DNA of 64,000 bases from Burkholderiales bacterium (lineage in GTDB: Bacteria > Pseudomonadota > Gammaproteobacteria > Burkholderiales > SG8-41), in NCBI GenBank assembly GCA_019634975.1, contig JAHCAI010000003.1:186001-250000 (forward strand), given 5' to 3'. The notes beneath the pieces were generated by a model that was not told where the DNA came from, did no database searches, and saw only the letters and a program-made list of their open reading frames with translations. The stretch's first letter is position 1. Each line of letters opens with the position of its first letter. Position numbers and translations under genes: made by a program. Shown here in pieces: positions 42,394-51,240 of the stretch.

Positions 42394-43137
42394 ATGCCGG
42401 GTCTCGACGGTTTCCAGCTGGCGTGGATCGCCGCTTCGGTTTTTTTCGCCTTCGTCGTGCGCGGCATGTCCGGCTTCGGTGCCGGCATGATTGCCGTGCC
42501 GCTGCTGGCCTTCGTGATTCCGCTGCAGCTGGCGGTGCCGCTGTGCAGCCTGCTGGTGTTCGTGCTGTTCGTGATCCTCGTCATCCGCGACCGCCGGGAA
42601 ATCGTCTGGGAAGAGCTGCGCCTGCTGCTGCCGCCGACCATTGCCGGCGCGCTGGCGGGGCTCTGGCTGTTCGCGGTGCTCGACAACCGGGTGCTGGTGC
42701 TGCTGCTGGGCGTTTTCCTGATCCTGTATTCCGCGTACATGCTGGCGGTCAGCGCGCTGGGCCTGCCGCAGCTGCGCTGTTCGCAGCGCTGGGCCTTGCC
42801 GGTGGGCTTTACCGGCGCCTTTTTCGATACGCTGTTCGGCGGGGGCGGCGGCACCCTGGTGGTGATTTACATCAATGCCCGGGGCGTCAGTCGTGCGGGA
42901 TTTCGCGCAACCGTGGCGGCGCTGTGGTTTGCGGAGATGGTGGCCCGCATCGGCGGCTACGCCTGGTCGGGCTACTACGACAGGGGCACACTGCTGCTGT
43001 TTGTGCTGTTGCTGCCCCTGATGTGGATCGCGACGGTGGTCGGGGAGCGGCTGGGCAACCGCGTCAGCAGCGACAGCTTTTCACGGATACTGGCGCTGAT
43101 GCTGCTGGCCAGCGGCGTGAGCCTGCTGCTGAAATGA
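42394..43137 (+). CDS. TauE/SafE (TSUP) family exporter, second copy
   Basis: A 247-residue paralogue of the previous gene. Signatures RGMSGFGAGMIAVPLLAFVI and FFDTLFGGGGGTLVVIYINA are present. Two adjacent TSUP genes may form separate exporters or one heteromeric pair. It is the last gene of the coupled five-transporter run; after its stop lies a hairpin that terminates the opposing small gene. Confidence 0.88.
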   Translation: MPGLDGFQLAWIAASVFFAFVVRGMSGFGAGMIAVPLLAFVIPLQLAVPLCSLLVFVLFVILVIRDRREIVWEELRLLLPPTIAGALAGLWLFAVLDNRVLVLLLGVFLILYSAYMLAVSALGLPQLRCSQRWALPVGFTGAFFDTLFGGGGGTLVVIYINARGVSRAGFRATVAALWFAEMVARIGGYAWSGYYDRGTLLLFVLLLPLMWIATVVGERLGNRVSSDSFSRILALMLLASGVSLLLK

Positions 43138-43168
43138 AAAACCGCGCCTGCGCTGTATTCAGCGCAGG
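43137..43168 (-). terminator. Terminator of the 46-residue membrane protein gene
   Basis: CCTGCGCTG (43147-43155) and CAGCGCAGG (43160-43168) form a perfect 9-base stem with a 4-base loop. On the minus strand it is followed by CGCGGTTTTT. The small gene's stop codon lies in the loop and stem. Confidence 0.65.
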
Positions 43169-43299
43169 AAAATGACCACGGGGAAAACGGCGACGGCGAG
43201 GGCGAGTACCAACCATTCGAGATTGTTGCGTTTGAGCCAGCCGGTGAAATGCAGGATCAGCACGATGATTGCGATCACGTAAAAGGCATAAAACGCCAT
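43159..43299 (-). CDS. Small membrane protein, 46 residues
   Basis: A 46-residue open frame encodes MAFYAFYVIAIIVLILHFTG, then WLKRNNLEW, then a second hydrophobic stretch LVLALAVAVFPVVIFLR. This gives two membrane helices with a basic loop. The ATG at 43299 has a strong AGGGGGG ribosome site 8 bases upstream, and the stop is inside a terminator hairpin, which is good evidence for a real gene. I do not recognise the family. It lies alone between the TSUP genes and parA, convergent with the former. Confidence 0.68.
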   Translation of the reverse strand: MAFYAFYVIAIIVLILHFTGWLKRNNLEWLVLALAVAVFPVVIFLR

Positions 43300-43729
43300 T
43301 TCAAACACCCCCCTGAAATTTGCCTGCGAGGATAACCGAATTCAAAGTCGGTCGCCATTGGCGGCGTTCGCCGTGGCAGGATTCTCCGGCGGGCTGCCGT
43401 AGTGCGTTCTCAGCATGCGAACGTCTGCAGCGCGCTTGTCGCTTGTGGGCACTGACCGGGCGCAGGGGGAGGGCGTGTCGTACCAGCGGGACTGGATTGT
43501 CGCTGGCCGGCGATGTTGCCGAAGTCTGCAAGGCGGGTCATCGCAAGTAATTGATTTTTATTTATATTATTTAATTCTTGTAACCCGCCATGTTTTCCAT
43601 TCAAAGCAGGACAGTGGCTTGTCGTGATGTGTTGAGGCAATTTCCAAACAGCGGTTGCCAATTCCCTGATTCACAGCGCAAAATCCCCATTCCTATCCAA
43701 GGCCGGATTCCGGCCCCGCGGAGGTTCCG
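43300..43729. other. Spacer before the ParA-like gene, no gene seen
   Basis: About 430 bases without a supportable gene. It contains an AT-rich tract at about 43545-43580 (AAGTAATTGATTTTTATT core) and runs into a GCGGAGG ribosome site before the ParA start. Confidence 0.5.
43545..43580. repeat. AT-rich tract, TATTTG family
   Basis: AAGTAATTGATTTTTATTTATATTATTTAATTC-like tract, the member furthest from a start codon, about 150 bases before the ParA-like gene. Confidence 0.5.
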
Positions 43730-44629
43730 GTGGCACGCATCGCGGTATTCAATCAGAAGGGCGGGGTCGGCAAGACAACGACAACGCTCAACCTGGCCGG
43801 CCTGCTGGCACGACGGGGCACGGATCCCCTGGTGATCGACCTTGATCCCCAGGGACACCTTACCGAGGTCTGCGGCGTTTCGGTGCCGCGCGCGGATGCC
43901 AGCCTCTACGGACTGTATGCGCATGGCGTGCCGCTCGCGGCGTTGAGCATGAGCACGCGCAATGGCTGGCGTCTGGTGCCTTCGCACATCGAACTGTCCA
44001 AGGTCGACACCCAGTTCGGCAAGGGCCCCGCGGTGCTGACGCGCCTGGCCGTCGCGCTCGAGAAGGAGCCGGCAGGGCGTCCCGTGCTGATGGATGCCTG
44101 TCCCATGCTGGGTGTGCTGTCTCTCGCCAGCGTGTTTGCGGCCGATGGCGTGATTATCCCGATTTCCACGGATTACCTGGCAATGAAGGGTGCGCTGCAG
44201 ATGGAGCGCACGCTGAAGGCGCTGGAACAGGTGCTGAAGCGGCGCGTGCCCCGGCGCTACCTGATCACCCGCTACGATTCGCGGCGCCGCATGTCGCTCG
44301 ACATCGAGCGACAACTGAGGGCGCGTTACGGCGACGAGGTCTGTGCGACGCGCATCGCGGAGAACGTCAGCCTCGCCGAGAGCCCGGCTTCCAACCAGGA
44401 TGTCTTCGAGCATGCGCCGGCAAGCCGCGGCGCGCGCGACTATGGCCGGCTGCTCGAGGAGTTGCTCGCGACCGGCTTCATCCGGCTGGAGCGGCCTGCC
44501 GCAGCGCCGGCCGTGAGGACGGCGCCGCCGGGCGCGCGCACTGCGCTCGCGGCAGGCCAGGAATTTCTGCTCCGTCGTGGTGCGGCGACGGGGCTGCGCC
44601 TGGTGCACACGCGCCGTGCCGGCTCCTGA
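43730..44629 (+). CDS. ParA/MinD-type P-loop ATPase
   Basis: This 299-residue ATPase has the deviant Walker A motif KGGVGKTT at residues 10-17, with the signature lysine, and LVIDLDPQGHL as the A' region. The GTG start has GGAGG about 5 bases upstream. No parB follows, so it is an orphan ParA-like protein and not a chromosome-partition pair. Such orphans position plasmids, chemoreceptor arrays or other cargo. The C-terminal 35 residues are Ala/Arg-rich and look disordered. Confidence 0.88.
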   Translation: MARIAVFNQKGGVGKTTTTLNLAGLLARRGTDPLVIDLDPQGHLTEVCGVSVPRADASLYGLYAHGVPLAALSMSTRNGWRLVPSHIELSKVDTQFGKGPAVLTRLAVALEKEPAGRPVLMDACPMLGVLSLASVFAADGVIIPISTDYLAMKGALQMERTLKALEQVLKRRVPRRYLITRYDSRRRMSLDIERQLRARYGDEVCATRIAENVSLAESPASNQDVFEHAPASRGARDYGRLLEELLATGFIRLERPAAAPAVRTAPPGARTALAAGQEFLLRRGAATGLRLVHTRRAGS

Positions 44630-44650
44630 ATCAGGCGGAAGGATGCCGCG

Positions 44651-44881
44651 CTAACGCGTATCGTCCTGGCGGCTGATCAGCGAAATTACCCCTTCGAGAT
44701 CCATGCTTTCCCCGCGCGTGTCCGCGGCCAGTACGCTGCATTCGAGAATTTCGCAATGATGGTAGATCTGGCGGATGCGCTGTTCGGCTTCCGCCTGGTC
44801 GCGGGCCTGCACCACCAGGTTCTCGACCACCATGCCGCCGCGGGTCTTGATGCGGAAGCCGAACTTGCTCATTGCGGTCAT
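44651..44881 (-). CDS. Small conserved-looking protein, unrecognised
   Basis: The protein has 76 residues from ATG 44881, which has GAGG 5 bases upstream; a second ATG at 44872 is possible. It has an alternating strand-helix pattern: FGFRIKTRGGMVVENLVVQA, then a charged helix RDQAEAEQRIRQIYHHC, then EILECSVLAADTRG. I recognise no family. It lies 20 bases after the carbonic anhydrase gene on the same strand, so the two are probably co-transcribed, and it is convergent with the ParA-like gene. Confidence 0.65.
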   Translation of the reverse strand: MTAMSKFGFRIKTRGGMVVENLVVQARDQAEAEQRIRQIYHHCEILECSVLAADTRGESMDLEGVISLISRQDDTR

Positions 44882-44901
44882 CGCGGCCTCGCTCGCGGCG
44901 T

Positions 44902-45426
44902 TCAGGATTCGTCGGGCCGCAGCTCGGCGATGTAGCGCTTGAAGTTCTTCACGTAATGCTCGGAGATCCGGTTGATGCCCTTGATCTGTTCGGGCGTCAG
45001 CTGCCTCACGACCTTGCCGGGCATGCCCAGCACCATCGAGCCGTCCGGAATCTCCTTGCCCTCGCCGACGAAGGCGCCGGCGCCGATCAGGCAGTTTTTG
45101 CCGATCTTCGCGCCGTTGAGGATCACTGCCTTGATGCCGACCAGGCTGCCTTCGCCGACGGTGCAGCCGTGCAGCATCGCCATGTGGCCGACGCTGACAT
45201 TCTTCTCCAGCGTCAGCGGGAAGCCGGGATCGGCATGCAGCACCGAGCCGTCCTGCACCTGCGAGTTCTCGCCGATGGTGATGGTGTCGCTGTCGCCGCG
45301 CAGCACGCAGTTCCACCAGATGCTGGCATTGTTCTCCAATACCACGCTGCCGATGACCGTGGCATTGGGGGCAATCCAGTAGTCGCCCCTGCAGACAACC
45401 TTGCGTTCGCCGAGGGAGTATTTCAT
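44902..45426 (-). CDS. Gamma-class carbonic anhydrase-family protein
   Basis: This 174-residue left-handed beta-helix protein of the YrdA/PaaY/CaiE group has its three metal-binding histidines at His64, His81 and His86. The hexapeptide repeats are clear ([40 protein letters not shown]). It trimerises, with the zinc site between subunits. Such proteins have carbonic anhydrase or thioesterase-type activity, with roles from CO2 hydration to scaffolding. It lies 16 bases downstream of the gamma-glutamyltransferase gene on the same strand. Confidence 0.9.
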   Translation of the reverse strand: MKYSLGERKVVCRGDYWIAPNATVIGSVVLENNASIWWNCVLRGDSDTITIGENSQVQDGSVLHADPGFPLTLEKNVSVGHMAMLHGCTVGEGSLVGIKAVILNGAKIGKNCLIGAGAFVGEGKEIPDGSMVLGMPGKVVRQLTPEQIKGINRISEHYVKNFKRYIAELRPDES

Positions 45427-45442
45427 CCGTGTGTCTCTGCGT

Positions 45443-47032
45443 TCAGAAACCGACGGCCTGGCCGTCGGTGCGGCGCTCGGATGCGGCGAAATAGCCGTCT
45501 TCCATCCTGTAGATCAGCTGGGCGCGTCCGAAGTCGGTGGACCAGCGGTCGGCCTGCGGCATGTCATGGCCGCGGGCACGCAGCTCGTTGACCGTGTCGG
45601 CGGCAACGCCGTGCTCGATTCCGACCTTGAGGCCGGTGTCGATGCGCCAGCGCGGTGCGTCGGCGGCAGCCTGCGGATTCTGTCCGTAGTCGACCATGCG
45701 CGATACCACCTGCATGTGGCCCTGCGCCTGCATCGAGCCGCCCATCACGCCGAAGCTCATCAGCGGCTTGCCGTTCTTCGTCAGGAATCCGGGGATGATG
45801 GTGTGGAAGGGCCGCTTGCGCGGGGCGACAATGTTGGCGTGGCCGGGCTTCAGGCTGAAGCCGAAGCCGCGGTTCTGCAGGCTGATGCCCGTGCCGGGCA
45901 CGACGACACCGGAGCCGAAGCCGGCGAAGTTGGACTGGATGTACGACACCATCATCCCGGACTCGTCGGCGGCTGTCAGATAGACCGTACCGCCCTTCGC
46001 CGGATTGCCGTGTGCCGGCTCCTGCGCCTTCTTCATGTCGATCAGCTTCGCGCGTTCCTTGAGGTAGGCCCTGTCGAGCATCTCCGAGGGCTTCACGCGC
46101 ATCGTTGCCGGATCGGACACGTATTCGTTGATGTCGGCGAAGGCGAGCTTCATCGCCTCGATCTGCAGGTGCATGCTGTCGGGCGAGTCCACCGGCAGCT
46201 TGGCGACGTCAAAATTCTCGAGGATGCCGAGCGCGATCAGCGCGGCGATGCCCTGGCCGTTGGGCGGGATCTCGTGCAGCGTGTAGCCGCGATAGTCGAT
46301 GCCGATCGGGTCGACCCAGTCATTCTTGTGGGCGGCGAGGTCCTCCAGCGTCATCGCGCCGCCGTGCTGTTTGGCCCAGGCAACGATTTTCTCGGCGAGA
46401 TCGCCCTTGTAGAAGGCTTCACCCTTCGTTTCAGCGATGCGCGCCAGCGTCTTGGCCTGCGCCGGGAAGGAGAATTTCTCGCCGGGCAGCGGCGCGCGGC
46501 CGCGCGGCATGAAGGCCTCGGCGAAGCCGGGCTGGTTCTTCAGTTCCGGCGCCTGGTTCGCCCACAGCCGGGCGATGGTCGGCGTCACCATGTAACCGTC
46601 GGTGGCGTACTGGATCGCCGGTTCGAACAGGTCGGCGAAGGGCAGCTTGCCGAATTTCGCGGACAGATCCGCCCAGGCCGAGACGCAGCCCGGGACCGTC
46701 ACGGCATCCCAGCCGCGCTGGGGCATCGCCTGCGCGCCCTTGAAGCGCTCCGGCGTCCACGCCGCAGGCGAGCGGCCCGAGGCATTCAGTCCGTGCAGCT
46801 TCTTGCCGTCCCACAGGATGCAGAAGGCGTCGCTGCCGATGCCGTTGCTGGTCGGTTCGAGCACGGTCAGCGAGATCGCGGTGGCGAGTATGGCGTCCAC
46901 CGCGTTGCCGCCCTGCAGCAGCATGCGCAGGCCGGCCTGCGCGGCCAGCGGTTGCGAGGTGGCGACGGCATTGCGTGCCAGGACAGGCATGCGCTGCGAG
47001 GTGTAGGGGAACTGGAAGTCGAGTGGGGTCAT
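45443..47032 (-). CDS. Gamma-glutamyltransferase-family protein, first copy
   Basis: A 529-residue Ntn-hydrolase that matures by self-cleavage before Thr349 in [11 protein letters not shown]. Other family signatures are [30 protein letters not shown] and [21 protein letters not shown] chose ATG 47032; a TTG 24 bases upstream is possible. No signal peptide is seen, unlike typical periplasmic GGT, so it may be cytosolic and act on small amides. A Bug receptor gene lies upstream on the same strand behind a terminator. Confidence 0.88.
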   Translation of the reverse strand: MTPLDFQFPYTSQRMPVLARNAVATSQPLAAQAGLRMLLQGGNAVDAILATAISLTVLEPTSNGIGSDAFCILWDGKKLHGLNASGRSPAAWTPERFKGAQAMPQRGWDAVTVPGCVSAWADLSAKFGKLPFADLFEPAIQYATDGYMVTPTIARLWANQAPELKNQPGFAEAFMPRGRAPLPGEKFSFPAQAKTLARIAETKGEAFYKGDLAEKIVAWAKQHGGAMTLEDLAAHKNDWVDPIGIDYRGYTLHEIPPNGQGIAALIALGILENFDVAKLPVDSPDSMHLQIEAMKLAFADINEYVSDPATMRVKPSEMLDRAYLKERAKLIDMKKAQEPAHGNPAKGGTVYLTAADESGMMVSYIQSNFAGFGSGVVVPGTGISLQNRGFGFSLKPGHANIVAPRKRPFHTIIPGFLTKNGKPLMSFGVMGGSMQAQGHMQVVSRMVDYGQNPQAAADAPRWRIDTGLKVGIEHGVAADTVNELRARGHDMPQADRWSTDFGRAQLIYRMEDGYFAASERRTDGQAVGF

Positions 47033-47077
47033 GGGCTGTCTCTGGATGAAAATCAATGCTGCGCTTATGTCGGGGAC

Positions 47078-47108
47078 AAAAAAATACGGGGCACGCGGCC
47101 CCGTATTT
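47078..47108 (-). terminator. Terminator of the Bug receptor gene
   Basis: AAATACGGGGC (47082-47092) and GCCCCGTATTT (47098-47108) form a perfect 11-base stem, followed on the minus strand by TTTTTTT. It separates the Bug gene from the gamma-glutamyltransferase gene. Confidence 0.85.
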
Positions 47109-47127
47109 TAACGCAGCAGAACCGTGC

Positions 47128-48096
47128 TCAGTTGGGCTGTATGCCGGCTGCGCGGGCGACCTTGATCCATTTCTGGATTTCATTGCGGTTGAACTTGTCA
47201 TGCGCCTCCGGCGAGCTGCCGTTGGGCTCCGCGCCCTGGTCGAGCAGGGTCTTGCTGACCTTGGGATCTTTCAGGGCCTGGACCAGTGCCGAGTTGACGC
47301 GGTCGACAATCGGCTTGGGCAGGTTGGCTGGCCCGAACATCGAGAAGCCGCTCGACACGACGAAGCCCTTCAGGCCCTGCTCGATCATTGTCGGCACGCT
47401 GGGAGCCGCCGGCGAGCGCTTCTCGCCGGTCTGGGCGATCATGCGCAGTCGGCCCTGGGCGACGTAGGGCACGGCGGCCGGCATGCTCGGAAACTGCATC
47501 TGCACATGACCGCCGACGAGGTCGATCATCGAAGGGCCGCTGCCCTTGTAGTGCACGGCGGTGATCTTGACGCCGGTGGTCGAGATCAGCAGTTCTGCCG
47601 CGAGATGGCCGACGGTGCCCTGTCCGGCAGTCGAGTAGAAGATGTCCGTCGGGCGTGCCTTCGCCAGCGCGATGAACTCCTTCAGGTTTTTCGGCGGCAG
47701 CGAGGGGTGGATCACGAAGGCCGTGGGAACGTCGGCGACGATGCCCAGCGGCGTGAAGTCCTTCACCGAGTCGTACGGCAGCTTGCGGATCATCGCCGGG
47801 TTGATGGTGTGGCCGGCGGAAGCCATCAGCAGCGTGTAGCCGTCGGGGGCCGCGCGCGCAACCATCTCGGTGCCGATCGTGCCGCCGGCGCCGCCGCGGT
47901 TGTCGATGATGATCTGCTGGCCGATGATTTCCGCCATCTTGGGCGCAAAAATCCGCCCGATGATGTCGGTATTGCCGCCGGCGGCAAAGGGAATGACCAT
48001 GCGGATGGTCTTTGCAGGGTAGTTCTGCGCGGATGCCGGGGCGGTGGCGGCCAGCAGGCCTGCCGCAGCGGCAAGCCAGATTTTTTTCAGTGTCAT
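47128..48096 (-). CDS. Bug-family periplasmic receptor
   Basis: A 322-residue receptor with a signal peptide of about 23 residues (LAAAAGLLAATAPASAQ) and the Bug opening NYPAKTIRMVIPFAAGGNTD. VHYKGSGPSMIDLVGGHVQM lies mid-protein. The ATG at 48096 follows a GAGGAG ribosome site; the frame stays open upstream but is a shadow of the divergent gene. It is divergent from the second gamma-glutamyltransferase gene, with 201 bases between the starts. No permease adjoins it. Confidence 0.92.
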   Translation of the reverse strand: MTLKKIWLAAAAGLLAATAPASAQNYPAKTIRMVIPFAAGGNTDIIGRIFAPKMAEIIGQQIIIDNRGGAGGTIGTEMVARAAPDGYTLLMASAGHTINPAMIRKLPYDSVKDFTPLGIVADVPTAFVIHPSLPPKNLKEFIALAKARPTDIFYSTAGQGTVGHLAAELLISTTGVKITAVHYKGSGPSMIDLVGGHVQMQFPSMPAAVPYVAQGRLRMIAQTGEKRSPAAPSVPTMIEQGLKGFVVSSGFSMFGPANLPKPIVDRVNSALVQALKDPKVSKTLLDQGAEPNGSSPEAHDKFNRNEIQKWIKVARAAGIQPN

Positions 48097-48297
48097 CGGG
48101 TTCTCCTCGTGATTGTGCGGCATACGCGGCGCGTCGCCGACAGTTGGTTTGACCGCGGAGTTTACCAAGCCTGAGGGCGCCGTGCATCGCCCCCGGTCCG
48201 GGGTCCATGTCGTGGCTTCGCCGCAGTCGTCTCCGGTGCTGCGGGGTAGAATCGCCGGATACCGCGTGTGCTTCGCGGCGGCAACGGAGACTGGACG

Positions 48298-50019
48298 ATG
48301 ACGATGAAACGCATGACCATCATGGGGACCCGCCATGTCGTTGCGGCAGGCCACTACCTCGCCGCGCATGCGGCTTTTGAAATCCTCGAGGGCGGCGGCA
48401 ATGCCGTCGATGCCGGCGTTGCCGCCGGGCTCGCGATCGGCGTACTGCAGACCGAGAAGGTCAATATCGGCGGTGTCGCGCCACAGATCATTTACACCGC
48501 GAAAGACCGCAGGGTGCATTCGATCGACGGACTCGGCGTGTGGCCGGCCGCAGTGACACCGGACTATTTCCTGAAGAAATACGGCGGCAAGATCCCGCCC
48601 GGCGTCGAGCGCTGCGTGGTGCCGGCGGCGCCGGATGCCTGGATTACCGCATTGTCGAAATTCGGCACCATGAGTTTCGGCGAAGTGGCCTCGGCGGCGA
48701 TCCGTTTCGCCAGCGAAGGCTTCCCGATGTACCCGCTGATGGCGGACTTCATCGGTGCCAACACCGAGTACTACGGCCGCTGGCCGTCGAGCAAGAAAGT
48801 GTTCATGCCCGGCGGCAAGCCGCCGGTGCCGGGCAAGGTCTTCGTGCAGGCCGACCTCGGCCGCACGCTGAAGTACATGGCCGACGAGGAGCGCCGCGCA
48901 GCAAGGCGCAAGGGGCGCAAGGCAGGCCTGCAGGCTGCGCGCGATGCCTTCTACAAGGGCGACATCGCGAAAGCGGTGACGAAATGGATCGCCGGGCAGG
49001 GCGGGCTGATGCGCTACGAGGACTTCGCCAATTTCAAGGTCAATTTCGAGCCCACCGTGAAGTCGAAGTTCGGCAACATAGAGCTGCATGCCTGCGGACC
49101 CTGGTCGCAGGGACCGGCGCTGCCGATGGCCCTGAACATCCTGAAGGGCTATGACCTGAGGGCGATGGGGCACAACACGCCGCAGTACATCCATGTGGTG
49201 ACCGAGGCACTGAAACTGGCCTTTGCCGACCGCCACCAGTATTTCGGCGATCCCAAGTTCGTCAGGATCCCGCTGAACGGCCTGCTGTCCGAGAAATACT
49301 CGGCGTGGCGGCGCACGCTGATCCGCGATGACGAGGCCTGGCCGGGAATGCCGCCTGCGGGGGATCCGAAATCCCTGTCAACGGTGGCGAACATCTGCGT
49401 GCCGGAACCGCAGCCCGACGAGGCGCCGGGACCCGGCGATACCTCCTATCTTTGTGTGATCGACCGCCACGGCAATGCCTTTTCGGCGACGCCGTCAGAC
49501 GGATCCGACAAGACGCCGTTGATCCCGGGCGTCGGCATTCTCTGCTCCGGGCGCGGCACCCAGTCCTGGGCCGATCCGTCGCACCCCTCGTCGGTGGCAC
49601 CCGGCAAGCGGCCGCGGCTGACGCCCAACCCGGCGCTGGCGCTGAAAAACGGCAAGGCCTACATGCCCTTCGGCACGCCCGGCGGCGACGTGCAGATCCA
49701 GGCGATGATCCAAGTCTTCCTCAACATCAACGTCTTCGGCATGTCGGTGCAGGACGCGGTGGAGGCGCCGCGCTTCGCCAACTACAGCTACCCGGGCTCC
49801 TTCGAGCCGCATCCCTACTTCCCGGGCCGCCTTTACCTGGAGTCGCGCATCGACAAGGCCACCGGCGATGCGCTGGCGGCGATGGGGCACAAGGTCTACT
49901 GGTGGGACGACATGACCTGGCTCGCCGGGTCGGTGTGCACCATCGTCAATGACCATGCCCAGGGCGTGTTGCACGGCGGCGCGGATCCGCGTCGTCCGGC
50001 CTACGTGCTGGGCTGGTGA
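48298..50019 (+). CDS. Gamma-glutamyltransferase-family protein, second copy
   Basis: A 573-residue relative of the protein at 45443. The nucleophile is Thr382 in GPGDTSYLCVIDRHG, and the C-terminal part has PFGTPGGDVQIQAMIQVFLN. The GGNAVDAGVAAGL motif is near the N-terminus. ATG 48298 has GGAG 8 bases upstream. No signal peptide. It belongs to the divergent, acylase-like branch of the family and may not act on glutathione. Bug receptor genes flank it on both sides, suggesting that imported amides or peptides are hydrolysed. Confidence 0.86.
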   Translation: MTMKRMTIMGTRHVVAAGHYLAAHAAFEILEGGGNAVDAGVAAGLAIGVLQTEKVNIGGVAPQIIYTAKDRRVHSIDGLGVWPAAVTPDYFLKKYGGKIPPGVERCVVPAAPDAWITALSKFGTMSFGEVASAAIRFASEGFPMYPLMADFIGANTEYYGRWPSSKKVFMPGGKPPVPGKVFVQADLGRTLKYMADEERRAARRKGRKAGLQAARDAFYKGDIAKAVTKWIAGQGGLMRYEDFANFKVNFEPTVKSKFGNIELHACGPWSQGPALPMALNILKGYDLRAMGHNTPQYIHVVTEALKLAFADRHQYFGDPKFVRIPLNGLLSEKYSAWRRTLIRDDEAWPGMPPAGDPKSLSTVANICVPEPQPDEAPGPGDTSYLCVIDRHGNAFSATPSDGSDKTPLIPGVGILCSGRGTQSWADPSHPSSVAPGKRPRLTPNPALALKNGKAYMPFGTPGGDVQIQAMIQVFLNINVFGMSVQDAVEAPRFANYSYPGSFEPHPYFPGRLYLESRIDKATGDALAAMGHKVYWWDDMTWLAGSVCTIVNDHAQGVLHGGADPRRPAYVLGW

Positions 50020-50101
50020 CCGACCGCTTGCGGGGCGTTGGCACGATTGCTGCTAATGCCCTGCCGGCAGCAGTACCCCTATAACGATACGAGGAACCGA
50101 C

Positions 50102-51073
50102 ATGAACTCATGCATCCGACAGGTCGCCACGGCGCTGGCCGCCGCGACCGCACTCTCCGCAGCCTACCCGGTTATTGCCGCCTATCCCGAGCGCCCGGTG
50201 CGCCTGGTGGTGGGTTTTCCGCCCGGGGGCGCCGCCGACATCCTCGGCCGCATCGCCGCCCAGCAGCTGTCCGACCGCATCGGCCAGCAGGTGGTGGTCG
50301 ACAACCGCGGCGGTGCCGGCGGGCTCATTGCCACGGAAATCGCGGTCAAGGCCAATCCCGACGGTTACACGCTGCTGTTTTCCTCCATTCCGCATGTGAT
50401 CAATCCGCATCTCTACAGGAAAGTGTCGTACGACGCGATCCGCGATTTCACGCCGGTGGTGCAGTTCGTCGCGGTGCCGCTGATGATGGCAGCGGGTCCT
50501 TCGCTGCCCGCGAAGAACGTGAAGGAGCTGATCGATTACGCGAAGGCCAATCCCGGCAAGATCAACTACGGCTCGGCCGGCAGCGGCTCTTCCAGCCACC
50601 TGGCGGTGGAGCTGTTCAAGAGCATGGCGGGCATCCGCATGGAGCATATCCCGTACAAGGGCACGGGCCCGCTGATTACCGACATGCTCGGCGGGCAGAT
50701 CGGTGTCACCATTGCCAGCGCAGTGCCGCTGACTCCGCAGGTTCGCTCGGGCAGGCTGCGCGGGCTAGCGGTCACGGGGCCGAAACGCTCGGCGGCTTTC
50801 CCGGAACTGCCGGCAATCGCCGAAACGGTGAAGGGCTACGAGGTGGTCAACTGGTTCGGCATCTTTGCGCCGGCCGGCACGCCGATGGCCATCGTGAAGC
50901 GGCTCAATGCCGAACTGAACGCCGGGCTGAAGGATCAGCAACTGGTGAAGACGCTCAATGCGCGTGGTGCCGATGCGGTGGGCGGCAGTGCCGAAGAGTT
51001 CGCGCGCGTGGTCAAGGCCGATTTCGCGAAATGGGCCAGGGTGGTCAAGGAGTCGGGCGCGAAAGTCGAGTGA
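50102..51073 (+). CDS. Bug-family periplasmic receptor
   Basis: A 323-residue receptor with a signal peptide of about 27 residues (AATALSAAYPVIAA), then YPERPVRLVVGFPPGGAADI and HIPYKGTGPLITDMLGGQIG. It lies 82 bases after the second gamma-glutamyltransferase gene on the same strand, so it could supply that enzyme's substrate. The ATG has GAGGAA upstream. An intrinsic terminator separates it from the next Bug gene. Confidence 0.92.
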   Translation: MNSCIRQVATALAAATALSAAYPVIAAYPERPVRLVVGFPPGGAADILGRIAAQQLSDRIGQQVVVDNRGGAGGLIATEIAVKANPDGYTLLFSSIPHVINPHLYRKVSYDAIRDFTPVVQFVAVPLMMAAGPSLPAKNVKELIDYAKANPGKINYGSAGSGSSSHLAVELFKSMAGIRMEHIPYKGTGPLITDMLGGQIGVTIASAVPLTPQVRSGRLRGLAVTGPKRSAAFPELPAIAETVKGYEVVNWFGIFAPAGTPMAIVKRLNAELNAGLKDQQLVKTLNARGADAVGGSAEEFARVVKADFAKWARVVKESGAKVE

Positions 51074-51135
51074 TCGATTGGCGGTGAAGCCGCGGGTCAA
51101 CCGCGGCTGCATCGGTCAGGCAGGATTTGCAATGA

Positions 51136-51193
51136 GCCGGCCGTCATCCCGGATGCTGCAAGGGCATCGGGAATGGCGGCCGGGCTTTCTTTT
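51136..51193 (+). terminator. Intrinsic terminator between two Bug genes
   Basis: AGCCGGCCGTCATCCCGGATG pairs imperfectly with GCATCGGGAATGGCGGCCGG over about 20 bases, followed by GCTTTCTTTT. It lies 63 bases after the first Bug stop. Confidence 0.72.
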
Positions 51194-51206
51194 ATCGGCA
51201 GGATGA

Positions 51207-51240
51207 AAATATGTTTAAAATCAATAATTTATTGACTATT
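51207..51240. repeat. AT-rich tract over a start codon
   Basis: AAATATGTTTAAAATCAATAATTTATTGAC-like tract including the Bug start. AAAATCAATAA and TTAT also occur over the aldo/keto reductase start at 17383, in the same orientation relative to the gene. Confidence 0.55.

Noticed and set aside
43730..44629. Chromosome or plasmid partition locus
   Set aside because: The ATPase is ParA-like, but no parB or parS-like repeat is adjacent and no replication gene is present.
47128..49236. A 702-codon open frame extending the Bug receptor
   Set aside because: The upstream part runs antisense to the second gamma-glutamyltransferase gene. The real start at 48096 has a ribosome site and signal peptide.
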